64,000 bases of DNA from Morinoia aosen (GCA_030386875.1 CM059576.1:11499058-11563057), one strand, 5' to 3'; shown: positions 36,433-50,240, counted from the stretch's first letter. The notes: a model not told the origin generated them from the letters alone. Numbers and translations: made by a program.

Positions 36433-36524
36433 GCCGCTCGGCGAGTTGCGTAGCGCTCGTCGAGCGGCCCCAAAACTTAAGCTCGATTTACTCGACCCCT
36501 GATTTTAACGCGCGACAGCGCGTT
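36433..36524. other. Hairpin A plus C module, copy 7
   Basis: Hairpin A identical; hairpin C complete, preceded by GATTTTAACG instead of GAATTTAACG. Confidence 0.85.
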
Positions 36525-37446
36525 CCCCAATGATTATCTTTAAGGAGCTGAACAGGTGTCGATATTTTTCTATTAAACGAGAAATATCTTTGGTTTTGAT
36601 GCCCGATTGCGATTGTTGTTTCATTTAGTGATGATTTTTATTTTATTGATGATTTATTGCTGTGTTGTGTTTTTGATTGTTGCTGAATTGGATTATTTAA
36701 GGGCACTGCATGAATATCTGAGACGCCATCTGATGTATGGTGATTTAGAGCTAATTCACATCACTTATTCCTGGAAACAAATATATTTTAGATTTTTGGG
36801 ATTCATTTGAGAGTGTTGATAGTAATTGGATCTGTTATGAAGTTGGTGAGTATTTGGCGTTTTCTGTTGAAGGTTTCAAATGAATTTTCAGAACGAAAGG
36901 TTTGTATCGCTTTTGAAACTGAGTAATCTATTTTGATTTGAGAGGTAGCAATTTTTGTGGGTTATGGGAAGCCAAATTTTCGTGCGTCTGTGTTTGGTAA
37001 AATTTCGAATAGCTTTTAAAGAATATATTTTTTTAACCGCATGTATAAGTAAAATTTTTATTGATGCTTATTTAATTCAACTTGGGACCAGGAATTGTTT
37101 AATATGTTCTGGTCGAATGGACAATCATATTTATAGGGTTTTAAGTATGTTCGACCGGAGGTTAATTCTGGATTTTACACTGAAAGTTCCCTTTCTTCTT
37201 GACTCGGTTTAGAATATTGTGAAGCAACTTACAGTCGATTTTCATGTAAGGGTTTTAGGTAATTTTAAGTTTTGATTTAGGTGAAGGTATTCCATTCTTT
37301 GCAGCATAGGTTAAATTCCGTTGGGTGAATTGATACGAAACAGAGGTTGGACGTCAAGTTAGATGGAATAAAATAAGAGAGGTCAAAAATTCAACAATAA
37401 AATATGATAGAATAGGTTTTCTTTTCTACTCAGGATAAAATAGCTT

Positions 37447-37578
37447 TGGTTGGTTTAGAATAGACTAGGTTGGGTTAGATTAGACTAGGTTGGGTTGTAT
37501 TAGTTTAGGTTGGCTTAGATTAGTTTAGGTTGGGTTAGATTAGTTTAGGTTGGGTTAGATTAGTTTAGGTTGGGGTAA
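37447..37578 (+). repeat. 20-bp minisatellite, 6 copies (R7)
   Basis: Variants GGTTGTATTAG, GGTTGGCTTAG and terminal GGGGTAA; same as R8. Confidence 0.88.
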
Positions 37579-37851
37579 TAATATAAGACGTTTCCATCTG
37601 ATTGATTTGTTAAGGATGTGTTATTCATAAGAAGAGGTCGAAGAAATGATTTTTGACCTGTAAATATATGGTTGGGGAGTTTTATACATGGTATTTGTTA
37701 ATGGTATCGGAAAATGAATTGATGTTGGTGTTTGAAAGTTCAACATAGAGCATAGAGTGAAGGAAAATGCAGATATCGTTTTGTGATTTGAGACGATGGT
37801 GTATCTGATTGTGTTGGATAATTGTGGTTATTTTTAGAAGTGTGCACTGCA

Positions 37852-38052
37852 TGTGTGTGTGTATGTGTGTGTCTGTGTGTGGGAGTGTGTGTAAGAGTGT
37901 GAAGGTTTGGGGTTATGAGGTGTTTGTGTGTGTTTGTGTGTGTGTGTGTGTGGTCCGCCCCCGGTCTGTGCTGGTTTTTGCGCGGGCGGACCCTCGCAGA
38001 GGTTCCGGAGGAAAACTAAAACAAAATAGCGCAAAAAAAAAAAAAAAAAAAA
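37852..38052 (+). repeat. TG tract, hairpin B and A-tract module (R7)
   Basis: Hairpin B at 37952-37992, R type. TG part contains GTGTGTCTGTGTG, shared with R3, R8 and R11. Confidence 0.87.
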
Positions 38053-41000
38053 TTTCATAAAAATCTGGGTGGCCGCGCCGAGTAAAGAAGGACTGTAGTG
38101 CGTACGTGTAGTGCATGGGCGCATTCTCGGAAACGGCTGGTCCCAGCGCGCTCAAATTTGGTGAGCAGAAAGACCTCCATCTAGACATTATCTGTGCCAA
38201 GTTTCGTTTCGATCGTGCGAAAATTTAAAATTTAATGAAGGTTCAATGGTGAAAAATAGCCAAAAATTGCACTTTTTCAAACTGCTGCCAAACATACTTA
38301 GAATGCACCTAGGCGGCTCAAATTACAGGATGTGGTAGATAAAATGTTGGAGTAGGTGCTGAGGTTGCCATTTTGCGATACGTTGATAAAAAGTATCCTT
38401 TTGAGCTCCTCAAAGTTGACCAAAAATTTTTTTTCGATTTTAGTCGAAATTTTGACATTTTTTATTGAACAAACTACGCAAGTTTGCAAACTCAAACTTT
38501 GATAGGTGATAGATTTTCAAAAGTTCTACTCACTATAAAATCAGCGGTTTTCAAAACGATCAAGTTTCGATGTAAATTCGGATTTAATTTTTTTCAAAAA
38601 TTTATAAGATTTCGGGACGTCGTCCAAACATAGTCCTGAGTTTTGGGGACGATACCTGGAGGTCTCAAACCTTGAGGGCTTGTTCGAAAAGCTTTGTAGT
38701 ATTCCAAATATGTTTTACAGAGTGCCATCATGGGTTACTTAGATTTTGTGCAACTTTAAAGTTGAAGTAAAAAAACGAGTTTTTATAAACGTAATTTTTG
38801 GCCGCCATTTCTGGCGTTGTTTGATCGAGTGGAGATTCCAAACTTTAATACCTTCGAGAATGAATCTTTTTCTCAAAGTTATCAAATTTACAGACCATCG
38901 TGAGCAATACTTTTTTTAAAAAACTGTCCCAAACACAGCCCCCAAAACCTCTGAAAATCTTTCCAAGCGTGCGTGTGGAAAATGGGTGCGACTGACGAAA
39001 AACTTTATTTAACATTTTTTGCGAGTTTTGCGATCCTACATACGAAGACTTTTTTGTGGAAAGATTGCTTGAAATTTTTTTTCGTTTTATCGAATTTTGC
39101 GATTTCAACAGTAAAATAGCACTTTCTATCTTCTCTAAGACCCCTTTTTTCATGCCTCAGGATATCGAAATTCTCATGAATGATGCGCCTTGGCGAGACC
39201 TTTCGTTTGGTACCAAACTCAAAGTTGTAGCTCAATAAACTTTTGAGAAAAATCCAAAAAACTAAAATTGGGGCTCAAATCTCGTGATTTTTCTAAGTCC
39301 TTAGGGGTGAAACATTCGATCCCAATTTAAGGCATTTATAAGGCTTTTCATGGATTTTCGACCACACTTATGTTTAAGTAACGACAGAAAATTGATGTTT
39401 TCGTTAGTTTTGTTAAGAAATGAGTGTTTGGTGATGATTTTTTCGATTTCGAAGTTTTACTCATTTTACATTCATTTAGGGACACGCAGCAATTTTTAGA
39501 GGCATCGAGAGTGTTGCTAGAGTTGTTAGAAATATTTGTTCTCTCAGAAGTGACCCCGATAAAACGTATTTTTGAGCACTCATTTTTCACTCAATTAGAG
39601 TATGCATCAATTTTTACTTTTTTGATGCGTTTATCGACGTCGTACGAAAAAATTTATAGAGATGAAATGTGTTGCAAATTGCCGATTTACCCTTAGGTGA
39701 AGTCTTTGCACCTCCGACGGCTCATTTGAAATTTTTTTTTCAGATCCAAAATTTCGAGTCGTGAAATTTACAAGTCCAGATGCTTAGAGACAATGGGCCG
39801 AATACTGCAAGTCGACGCAATATTTGATATCGATTTTCTCGAAAAGTTTCAGTGTCTCAAACGTCAATTTTTGATGAATATATCACATTATTTTAATGTT
39901 AAGAAATCCATTGAATGATATATACCAGAAAATGAGCTCATTTTTTTCTGGTACATCGATTTCGCTGTTAATTTGTGCGACGCTAGTCCTAAGAACCGCG
40001 ATGCCATTTGTTTCAAACTTGAGGTAAGCACTATTGTTGTTCGTTTCAATGAATGCCGCCATGATGAAAGTGTTGTAATAGATGCTCTCATATACATGCA
40101 AAGTGAGTGAAATTTTAAAACGCTCATTTCTGCTCACTTAGCGTTTTGAAGAGGAAGAAACTGTTGGCGACTGATGAAGAATAAGAGGGTTTGCAGAGTT
40201 GCCGGCTAGTGATTTTAGTTATGATACAATGAGCATGCAAACAATACAATACTCGGGAAATGTCATCAATGACTCATCAAAATCGAGCGATATCTCGTAT
40301 ATGAGCTCTTTGATTGTGGGTCAAAATTCATGATGAGTTTTTATTGGCGTATTTTATTCATGGAATTCTGAAATATGCCTGCAAATGGTCGAGATACTGA
40401 TACACACATTTCGTATTGTAAACGGCTCATTAATAAACGAGTGTTTTGGAATAGAGCGCATCATGCTGGGGCTGTCGATCACGATATGGGGTACTGTGAG
40501 TTGATGTTTCACTCATTAATTTTGATGATTGAGAGAAGATATTGGAGGTTCTTTTGAGTCAGGAACTTTTGAGCTGTGCACTGAAACTTTGTTTGGGAAT
40601 AAAAACGATAACTCATTGATTCATATTCCCATCAGTTGCATGTTTCGCTTTTAGGAAAAACTGAGTGTGAGTGAGTAGACACCGTTTCGAAGCTCACTCA
40701 GGGTTCATATTTTGTGAGTGTGTGTTCCTGATATTGATTGAATTTTTGAGAGGTTTTGCGGATCTCAAATATTTTATTTACGGAAACTAAAATATTATTA
40801 CTGAAATATTTCCGAAAATTCGTAAATTCTCACTCGGACTTTGTTCAGGCTTCTATTTCGGTCAGTGATTGGGATATAGGTGTGGTAACCAATGAAAATT
40901 GTTTCTGCTCATGAAATGCCTAATTTTGAGGAATTATGATCTTAAATGGGGAATTTCACTCATTCAAACGTAGATGCTATTGGTGAGTTCAGTGGGGGCT

Positions 41001-41952
41001 GCAAATCGGTCAAGCTATTGTGTTTGATGACACGATGGATTTTGTAATGTTTTGCGGGATGAAAATTGACAAGTTGCGGGTTCGAATCCCAAAACATGAA
41101 TTTATTTCGAAATTCGAAAAATCACTCATTTCACATAGTTCAGTGCCGAAATTTGCATGAAACGTGCGTCATGATGTAGAGAAGCGATAGCATTTCTTTC
41201 GTCTTCAGCAAGTGGGAGTTATCTAAGATATTGATGTTTTTCATTTTCAATGATGATGCATCGGTGAACTCGGTCAACAATTAAGTGAAATTTTAATCAG
41301 GCATATCTATTTCTGCATTGAAGCTATATGTCCGATATTTTGATACAACGTAGATATAAATGAGTAGTGACTATATTGACATTTTGAGAACGGTGCAAAT
41401 GATATTTTGGGGAAAATGAGTAATTTTCTAAAATTCCATACTTGTTTAATTTGACGATTTGGGGTACCTAGAAATAAGCTAGAAACTTCATTTTGGGCTC
41501 AAATGAAGCGGAATCCAAAGCAGGGTGTGAATTATGGTGTTAAAGTTATTTTCTTTCATTAATTTTTGATATATGGACAAATGAGTTTTTAAAAATGTTT
41601 TGGCCGTTATTTCGTCATTGGAACGTGTTTTGAACAGTTTATGGGGCCAAATCGGACATTTCGAGTTGTGCAATGACCACGCATTTTAAGAATTTATGAA
41701 AAAATTCGATAAAAGTCCACGGACATTAAAATGTTATTTTCAATGGTAATACGCTAAAAAATGAAAATCGCTGCAACTACCTATTTGATTACCATACAGA
41801 CAGATACTTTTAGGGTCATTAGTAAACTCTACGGGGTAAATACGCTGTAAATGCGTAAAAATGACACAAAAATTGCATTTTTCAGAGTTTGAAAGTGATT
41901 CGAAGTAAATGCAGTGTCCCTCGAGTTGGACTAATATCTGAACAATAATTAT

Positions 41953-42044
41953 GCCGCTCGGCGAGTTGCGTAGCGCTCGTCGAGCGGCCCCAAAACTTAA
42001 GCTCGATTTACTCGACCCCTGATTTTAACGCGCGACAGCGCGTT
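41953..42044. other. Hairpin A plus C module, copy 8
   Basis: Same as copy 7 including the GATTTTAACG spelling, in keeping with the recent R6-R8 duplication. Confidence 0.85.
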
Positions 42045-42964
42045 CCCCAATGATTATCTTTAAGGAGCTGAACAGGTGTCGATATTTTTCTATTAAACGA
42101 GAAATATCTTTGGTTTTGATGCCCGATTGCGATTGTTGTTTCATTTAGTGATGATTTTTATTTTATTGATGATTTATTGCTGTGTTGTTTTTGATTGTTG
42201 CTGAATTGGATTATTTAAGGGCACTGCATGAATATCTGAGACGCCATCTGATGTATGGTGATTTAGAGCTAATTCACATCACTTATTCCTGGAAACAAAT
42301 ATATTTTAGATTTTTGGGATTCATTTGAGAGTGTTGATAGTAATTGGATCTGTTATGAAGTTGGTGAGTATTTGGCGTTTTCTGTTGAAGGTTTCAAATG
42401 AATTTTCAGAACGAAAGGTTTGTATCGCTTTTGAAACTGAGTAATCTATTTTGATTTGAGAGGTAGCAATTTTTGTGGGTTATGGGAAGCCAAATTTTCG
42501 TGCGTCTGTGTTTGGTAAAATTTCGAATAGCTTTTAAAGAATATATTTTTTTAACCGCATGTATAAGTAAAATTTTTATTGATGCTTATTTAATTCAACT
42601 TGGGACCAGGAATTGTTTAATATGTTCTGGTCGAATGGACAATCATATTTATAGGGTTTTAAGTATGTTCGACCGGAGGTTAATTCTGGATTTTACACTG
42701 AAAGTTCCCTTTCTTCTTGACTCGGTTTAGAATATTGTGAAGCAACTTACAGTCGATTTTCATGTAAGGGTTTTAGGTAATTTTAAGTTTTGATTTAGGT
42801 GAAGGTATTCCATTCTTTGCAGCATAGGTTAAATTCCGTTGGGTGAATTGATACGAAACAGAGGTTGGACGTCAAGTTAGATGGAATAAAATAAGAGAGG
42901 TCAAAAATTCAACAATAAAATATGATAGAATAGGTTTTCTTTTCTACTCAGGATAAAATAGCTT

Positions 42965-43096
42965 TGGTTGGTTTAGAATAGACTAGGTTGGGTTAGATTA
43001 GACTAGGTTGGGTTGTATTAGTTTAGGTTGGCTTAGATTAGTTTAGGTTGGGTTAGATTAGTTTAGGTTGGGTTAGATTAGTTTAGGTTGGGGTAA
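42965..43096 (+). repeat. 20-bp minisatellite, 6 copies (R8)
   Basis: Same order of variant copies as in R7, showing that the two were copied as a block. Confidence 0.88.
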
Positions 43097-43369
43097 TAAT
43101 ATAAGACGTTTCCATCTGATTGATTTGTTAAGGATGTGTTATTCATAAGAAGAGGTCGAAGAAATGATTTTTGACCTGTAAATATATGGTTGGGGAGTTT
43201 TATACATGGTATTTGTTAATGGTATCGGAAAATGAATTGATGTTGGTGTTTGAAAGTTCAACATAGAGCATAGAGTGAAGGAAAATGCAGATATCGTTTT
43301 GTGATTTGAGACGATGGTGTATCTGATTGTGTTGGATAATTGTGGTTATTTTTAGAAGTGTGCACTGCA

Positions 43370-43570
43370 TGTGTGTGTGTATGTGTGTGTCTGTGTGTGG
43401 GAGTGTGTGTAAGAGTGTGAAGGTTTGGGGTTATGAGGTGTTTGTGTGTGTTTGTGTGTGTGTGTGTGTGGTCCGCCCCCGGTCTGTGCTGGTTTTTGCG
43501 CGGGCGGACCCTCGCAGAGGTTCCGGAGGAAAACTAAAACAAAATAGCGCAAAAAAAAAAAAAAAAAAAA
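43370..43570 (+). repeat. TG tract, hairpin B and A-tract module (R8)
   Basis: Hairpin B at 43470-43510, R type; the module appears the same as R7 even in the fast-evolving TG part. Confidence 0.87.
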
Positions 43571-46500
43571 TTTCATAAAAATCTGGGTGGCCGCGCCGAG
43601 TAAAGAAGGACTGTAGTGCGTACGTGTAGTGCATGGGCGCATTCTCGGAAACGGCTGGTCCCAGCGCGCTCAAATTTAATGAGCAGAAAGACCTCCATCT
43701 CGACATTATCTGTGCCAAGTTTCGTTTCGATCGTGCGAAAATTTAAAATTTAATGAAGGTTCAATGGTGAAAAATAGCCAAAAATTGCACTTTTTCAAAC
43801 TGCTGCCAAACATACTTAGAATGCACCTAGGCGGCCTAAATTACAGGATGTGGTAGATAAAATGTTGGAGTAGGTGCTGAGGTTGCCATTTTGCGATACG
43901 TTGATAAAAAGTATCCCTTTGAGCTCCTCAAAGTTGACCAAAAATTTTTTTTCGATTTCAGTCGAAATTTTGACATTTTTTATTGGACAAACTACGTGAG
44001 TTTGCAATTTCAAACTTTGATAGGTGATAGATTTTTGGAAGTTCTACTCACCATAAAATCAGCAATTCTCAAAACGATTAAGTTTTGATGTAAATTTGGA
44101 TTTAATTTTTTTCAAAAATTTATAAGATTTCGGGACGTCGTCCAAACATAGTCCTGAGTTTTGGGGACGATACCTGGAGGTCTCAAACCTTGAGGGCTTG
44201 TTCGAAAAGCTTTATAGTATTCCAAATATGTTTTACAGAGTGCCATCATGGGTTACTTAGATTTTGTGCAACTTTGAAGTTGAAGTAAAAAAACGAGTTT
44301 TTTCAAAGGTCATTTTTGGCCGCCATTTCTGGCGTTGTTTGATCGAGTGAAGATTCCAAACTTTGATACCTCCGAGAATGAATCTTTTTCTCAAAGTTAT
44401 CAAATTTACAGACCATCATGAGCAATACTTTTTTTAAAAAACTGTCCCAAACACAGCCCCCAAAACCTCTGAAAATCTTTCCAAGCGTGCGTGTGGAAAA
44501 TGGGTGCGACTGCCGAAAAACTTTATTTAACATTTTTTGCGAGTTTTGCGATCCTACATACGAAGACTTTTTTGTGGAAAGATTGCTTGAAATTTTTTTT
44601 CGTTTTATCGAATTTTGCGATTTCAACAGTAAAATAGCACTTTCTATCTTCTCTAAGACCCCTTTTTTCATGCCTCAGGATATCGAAATTCTCATGAATG
44701 ATGCGCCTTGGCGAGACCTTTCGTTTGGTACCAAACTCAAAGTTGTAGCTCAATAAACTTTTGAGAAAAATCCAAAAAACTAAAATTGGGGCTCAAATCT
44801 CGTGATTTTTCTAAGTCCTTAGGGGTGAAACATTCGATCCCAATTTAAGGCATTTATAAGGCTTTTCATGGATTTTCGACCACACTTATGTTTAAGTAAC
44901 GACAGAAAATTGATGTTTTCGTTAGTTTTGTTAAGAAATGAGTGTTTGGTGATGATTTTTTCGATTTCGAAGTTTTACTCATTTTACATTCATTTAGGGA
45001 CACGCAGCAATTTTTAGAGGCATCGAGAGTGTTGCTAGAGTTGTTAGAAATATTTGTTCTCTCAGAAGTGACCCCGATAAAACGTATTTTTGAGCACTCA
45101 TTTTTCACTCAATTAGAGTATGCATCAATTTTTACTTTTTTGATGCGTTTATCGACGTCGTACGAAAAAATTTATAGAGATGAAATGTGTTGCAAATTGC
45201 CGATTTACCCTTAGGTAAAGTCTTTGCACCTCCGACGGCTCATTTGAAATTTTTTTTTCAGATCCAAAATTTCGAGTCGTGAAATTTACAAGTCCAGATG
45301 CTTAGAGACAATGGGCCGAATACTGCAAGTCGACGCAATATTTGATATCGATTTTCTCGAAAAGTTTCAGTGTCTCAAACGTCAATTTTTGATGAATATA
45401 TCACATTATTTTAATGTTAAGAAATCCATTGAATGATATATACCAGAAAATGAGCTCATTTTTTTCTGGTACATCGATTTCGCTGTTAATTTGTGCGACG
45501 CTAGTCCTAAGAACCGCGATGCCATTTGTTTCAAACTTGAGGTAAACACTATTGTTGTTCGTTTCAATGAATGCCGCCATGATGAAAGTGTTGTAATAGA
45601 TGCTCTCATATACATGCAAAGTGAGTGAAATTTTAAAACGCTCATTTCTGCTCACTTAGCGTTTTGAAAAGGAAGAAACTGTTGGCGACTGATGAAGAAT
45701 AAGAGGGTTTGCAGAGTTGCCGGCTAGTGATTTTAGTTATGATACAATGAGCATGCAAACAATATAATACTCGGGAAATGTCATCAATGACTCATCAAAA
45801 TCGAGCGATATCTCGTATATGAGCTCTTTGATTGTGGGTCAAAATTCATGATGAGTTTTTATTGGCGTATTTTATTCATGGAATTCTGAAATATGCCTGC
45901 AAATGGTCGAGATACTGATACACACATTTCGTATTGTAAACGGCTCATTAATAAACGAGCGTTTTGGAATAGAGCGCATCATGCTGGGGCTGTCGATCAC
46001 GATATGGGGTACTGTGAGTTGATGTTTCACTCATTAATTTTGATGATTGAGAGAAGATATTGTAGGTTCTTTTGAGTCAGGAACTTTTGAGCTGTGCACT
46101 GAAACTTTGTTTGGGAATAAGTATGAGAACTCATTGATTTACTCACTCATATTCCCATCAGTTGCACGTATCGTTTCTAGGAAAAACTGAGTGTGAGTGA
46201 GTAGACACTGTTTCGACGCTCACTCATGGCTCATATTTTGTGAGTGTGTGTTCCTGATATGGATTTAATTTTTGAGAGGTTTTGCGGATCTCAAATATTT
46301 TATTTACGGAAACTAAAATATTATTACTGAAATATTTCCGAAAATTCGTAAATTCTCACTCGGACTTTGTTCAGGCTTCTATTTCGGTCAGAAATTAGGA
46401 CATAGAGGTGGTAACACATGTAAATTGTTTCCGCTCATGAAATGCCTCATTTTGAGGAATTATGATCTTAAATGGGGAATTTCACTCACTCAAACGTAGA

Positions 46501-47475
46501 TGCTGTTAGTGAGTTCATTGTGGGCTGCAAATCGGTCAAGCTATTGTATATGATGAGACAAAAGATTTTGTAATGTTTTTCGGGACGAAAATTGACCAGT
46601 TGCGTGTTCAAATCCCAAAACATGAATTTATTTAGAAATTCAGAAAATCACTCATTTCACATTCTTCAGTGCCGAAATTTGCATGATACGTGAGGATGTA
46701 GATGTGTGATAGCATTTCTTTCGTCTTCAGCAAGTGGGAGTTATCTAAGATATTGATTTTTTTTCATTTTCAATGATGATGCATCGGTGAACTCGGTCAA
46801 CAATTGAGTGACATTTTAATTAGGCATATCTTTTTCTGCATTGAAGCTATATGTCCGATATTTTGATACAACGTAGATATGAATGAGTAGTGTCTATATT
46901 GACATTTTGAGAACGGTGCAAATGATATTTTGGGGAAAATGAGTAATTTTCTAAAATTCCATACTTGTTTAATTTGACGATTTGGGGGTACTTAGAAATA
47001 AGCTAGAAACTTTATTTTGGGCTCAAATGAAGCGGAATCCAAAGCAGGGTGTGAATTATGGGGTTAACATTTTTTTCATTCATTAATTTTTGATATATGG
47101 ACAAATGAGTTTTTAAAAATGTTTTGGCCGTTATTTCGTCATTGGAACGTGTTTTGAACCGTTTTTAGGGCCAAATGGGACATTTCGACTTGTGCAATGA
47201 CCACGCATTTGAAAAAATTAGGAGAAATTCGATAAAAGTCCACGGATATTAAAACGTTATTTTCAATGGAAATACGCTAAAAAATGAGAATCGCTGCAAC
47301 TACCAATTTGATTACTATACAGACAGATACTTTTAGGGCCGTTGGTAAACTCTACGGGGTGAATACGCTAAAAATGCGTAAAAATGGCACAAAAATTGTA
47401 TTTTTCAGAGTTTGGAAGTGATTCGAAGTGAATGCAGTGTCCCTCGAGTTAGACTAATATCTGAGCAACAATTAT

Positions 47476-47567
47476 GCCGCTCGGCGAGTTGCGTAGCGCT
47501 CGTCGAGCGGCCGCAAAACTTAAGCTCGATTTACTCGACCCCTGAATTTTACGCGCGACAGCGCGTT
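47476..47567. other. Hairpin A plus C module, copy 9
   Basis: Hairpin A identical. Hairpin C reads TACGCGC-GACA-GCGCGTT, losing the outermost pair. The right flank of A is GGCCGC, unlike GGCCCC elsewhere. Confidence 0.85.
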
Positions 47568-48485
47568 CCCCAATGATTATCTGTAAGGAGCTGAACAGGT
47601 GTCGATATTTTTCTATTAAACGAGAATTATCTTTGGTTTTGATGCCGGATTGCGCTGGTAGTTTCATTTAGTGATTTTTATTTTATTGATGATTTATTGC
47701 TGTTTTGTATTTGATTGTTGCGGGATTGAATTATTTAAAGGCTCTGCATGAATAACTGAGACGCCATCTGATATGTGGTGATTTACAGCTAATTCACATC
47801 ATTTATTCCTGGAAACAAATATATTTTAGATTTTTGGGGTTCATTTGAGAATATTGATAGTAATTGAATATGTCATTAAGTTGGTGAATATTTGGCGTTT
47901 TCTGTTGAAGGTTTCAGATGAATTTTCAGAACAAAAGGTTAGTATCGCCTGTGAAAGTGAGTATTCTATTTTGATTTGAGAGGTGGCTAAATTTTGTGGG
48001 TTATGGGAAGCCAAATTGTCGTACTTCTGGGTTTGGTGAAATTTGGAATAGCTTTTAAAGAATGTATTTTTTTAACCACATGTGTAAGTAGAATTTTGAA
48101 TGAGGCTTATGTAGTTCAACTTGGGACTAGGAATTGTTTAATATATTCTGGTCGAATGGACAATCATATTTATATGGTTTTAAGTATGTTCGACCGGAGG
48201 TAATTTTTGGATTTTATACTGAAATTTCTCTTTCTTCTTGACTCGGTTTAGAATATTGTGAAGCAACTTGCAGTCGATCTTCATGTAAGGGATTTAGGTA
48301 ATTTTAAGTTTTGATTTAGGTGAAGGTATTCCATTTTTTGCAGCATAGGTTAAATTCCGTTGGGTAAATTGATACGAAACAGAGGTTGGACGTCAAGTTA
48401 GATGGAATAAAATAAGAGAGGTCAAAAATTCAACAATAAAATATGATAGAATAGGATTTCTTTTCTACTCAGGATAAAATAGCTT

Positions 48486-48598
48486 TGGTTGGTTCAGAAT
48501 AGACTAGATTGGGTTAGATTAGACTAGGTTGGGTTAGATTAGTTTAGGTTGGGTTAGATTAGTTTAGGTTGGGTTAGATTAGTTTAGGTTGGGTTAAT
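48486..48598 (+). repeat. 20-bp minisatellite, 5 copies (R9)
   Basis: First copy is AGATTGGG; preceded by GGTTCAGAATAG, a spelling shared with R10. Confidence 0.88.
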
Positions 48599-48876
48599 AA
48601 TATAAGACGTTTCCATCTGATTGATTTGGTAAGGATGTGTTATTCATAAAAAGAGGTCGGTGAAATGATTTTTGACATGTAAATATTTGGTTAGGTAAAC
48701 TTTATACTTGATATTTGTTAATGGTATCGGAAAATGAATTGATGTTGGTGTTTGAAAGTTAAACATAGTGCATAGAGTGGAATAAATTGTACATATCGTT
48801 TTGTGACTTGAGACGATGGTGTATCTGATTGTGTTGGATAATTGTGGTTATTTTTATAAGTGTGCGCGACATGCTG

Positions 48877-49073
48877 GTGTGTATGTGTGTGTGTGTGTGT
48901 GTGGGAGTGTGTGTAAGAGTGTGAAGGTTTGGGGTGTAGAGGTGTGCGTGTCTGTTTGTGTGTGTGTGTGTGTGGTCCGCCCCCGGTCTGTGCTGGTTTT
49001 TGCGCGGGCGGACCCTCGCAGAGGTTCCGGAGGAAAACTAAAACAAAATAGCGCAAAAAGAAAAAAAAAAAAA
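48877..49073 (+). repeat. TG tract, hairpin B and A-tract module (R9)
   Basis: Hairpin B at 48974-49014, R type. The A-tract is interrupted by G (AAAAAGAAAA), as in R1. Confidence 0.87.
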
Positions 49074-49589
49074 TTTCATAAAAATTCTGGGTGGCCGCGC
49101 CGAGTAAAGAAGGACTGTAGTGCGTACGTGTAGTGCATGGGCGCATTCTCGGAAACGGCTGGTCCCAGCGCGCTCAAATTTGGTGAGCAGAAAGGCCTCC
49201 ATCTAGACATTATCTGTGCCAAGTTTCGTTTCGATCGTGCGAAAATTTCAAATTTAATGAAGGTTCAATGGTGAAAAATAGCCAAAAATTGCACTTTTTC
49301 AAACTGCTGCCAAACATACTTAGAATGCACCTAGGCGGCTCAAATTACAGGATGTGGTAGATAAAATGTTGGAGTAGGTGCTGAGGTTGCCATTTTGCGA
49401 TACGTTGATAAAAAGTATCCCTTTGAGCTCCTCAAAGTTGACCAAAAATTTTTTTTCGATTTCAGTCGAAATTTTGACATTTTTTATTGGACAAACTACG
49501 TGAGTTTGCAATTTCAAACTTTGATAGGTGATAGATTTTTGAAAGTTCTACTCACCATAAAATCAGCAATTCTCAAAACGATCAAGTTT

Positions 49590-50240
49590 GGACGCAACTT
49601 TGGAACAAAATTTGACACGAAATTTCCGTGAGTTTGGGTGAGTTTCAAAACATAGTCCTGAGTTTTGAAGGCAATACCTGAGGGTTTCAAAACATGAGGT
49701 CTTGTTCAAAAAGGTTTGTAGTACCCCAAACGAAAATTATAGAGTGTTTCCTCGAATGGTTGAACATTTGTGCAACTTTAAAGTTGAAGTAAAAAAACGC
49801 GTTTTTTCAAAAGTCATTTTTGGCCGCCATTTGTGACGTTGTTTGACCGAGTGAGGACATCAAAAGCTGATACCACCTAGAATTGAACTTTTTCTCAAAG
49901 TTATCAAGTTTACAGTTTGCCATGAGTGATGCTTTTCTCAAAAAAATGTCCCAAACACAACTCCCAAACCCTCAAAAAACCGCCTCAAACTTGTTTGAGG
50001 AAAATGGGTGCGACCCACGAAAAACTTTATTTAACACTTTCTGCTCGGTTTTTGGTCGTACATACCATATGTCTTTTGCTGGTCGAATTTCGGCTTCGTT
50101 TGAGCGTCAGAATTTTTTTTCCATTTTTTCAGCTTATTTCGGATTTTCGTCCCCCCCAAAAGCCCACTTGCTTACTTTCGACGGAGTTGAAAAAACACTT
50201 GAATTATGCGCCTCGACGAGACCTTTCGTTTGGTACCACG
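49590..50240 (+). other. X-type alternative block in R9
   Basis: Counterpart of the R4 block, five units away. Its inner part (49650-49760, CATAGTCCTGAGTTTTGAAGG then ACCCCAAACGAAAATT) differs from R4 and resembles the common version only at its start. Confidence 0.75.

Larger units (their letters stand above)
30937..36433 (+). repeat. Megasatellite unit R6 (5497 bp)
   Basis: Complete unit with five minisatellite copies including a rare variant with GACTTTTTGGGTTAGG that recurs only in R10. Hairpin B 32433-32473 (S flank), dyad cluster 33233-33297 (TGGCA variant as in R3), KpnI palindrome 33687-33700, 60-codon open frame 34857-35039, B-box-like word with G (GGTTCGAATCC) at 35560-35570. Left half resembles R3; from about 33490 to the end it is nearly the same as R7. 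The region 31141-31310 is locally diverged (GTTGTGGATTAATG and following). Type b. Confidence 0.93.
36434..41953 (+). repeat. Megasatellite unit R7 (5520 bp)
   Basis: Complete unit with six minisatellite copies, hairpin B 37952-37992 (R flank), dyad cluster 38751-38816 (ACGAGT and TATAAACG variants), KpnI palindrome 39205-39218, 60-codon open frame 40375-40557, B-box-like word 41079-41089. The plus-strand frame is closed by TGA near 38992. About 39008-43678 repeats about 33490-38160 at an offset of 5518-5520 with only a handful of visible differences. Type b. Confidence 0.93.
41954..47476 (+). repeat. Megasatellite unit R8 (5523 bp)
   Basis: Complete unit with six minisatellite copies, hairpin B 43470-43510 (R flank), dyad cluster 44269-44334 (CTTTGAAG and ACGAGT variants), KpnI palindrome 44723-44736, 60-codon open frame 45893-46075. 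Near-identical to R7 up to about 43680, switches to an R2/R5-like version, returns to the R6/R7 version at about 44526-46060, then switches to type c at about 46075-46110. At least three switches are therefore visible in one unit. The TGA of R7 is TGC here (GACTGCCG near 44509), so the plus-strand frame is open. Confidence 0.93.
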
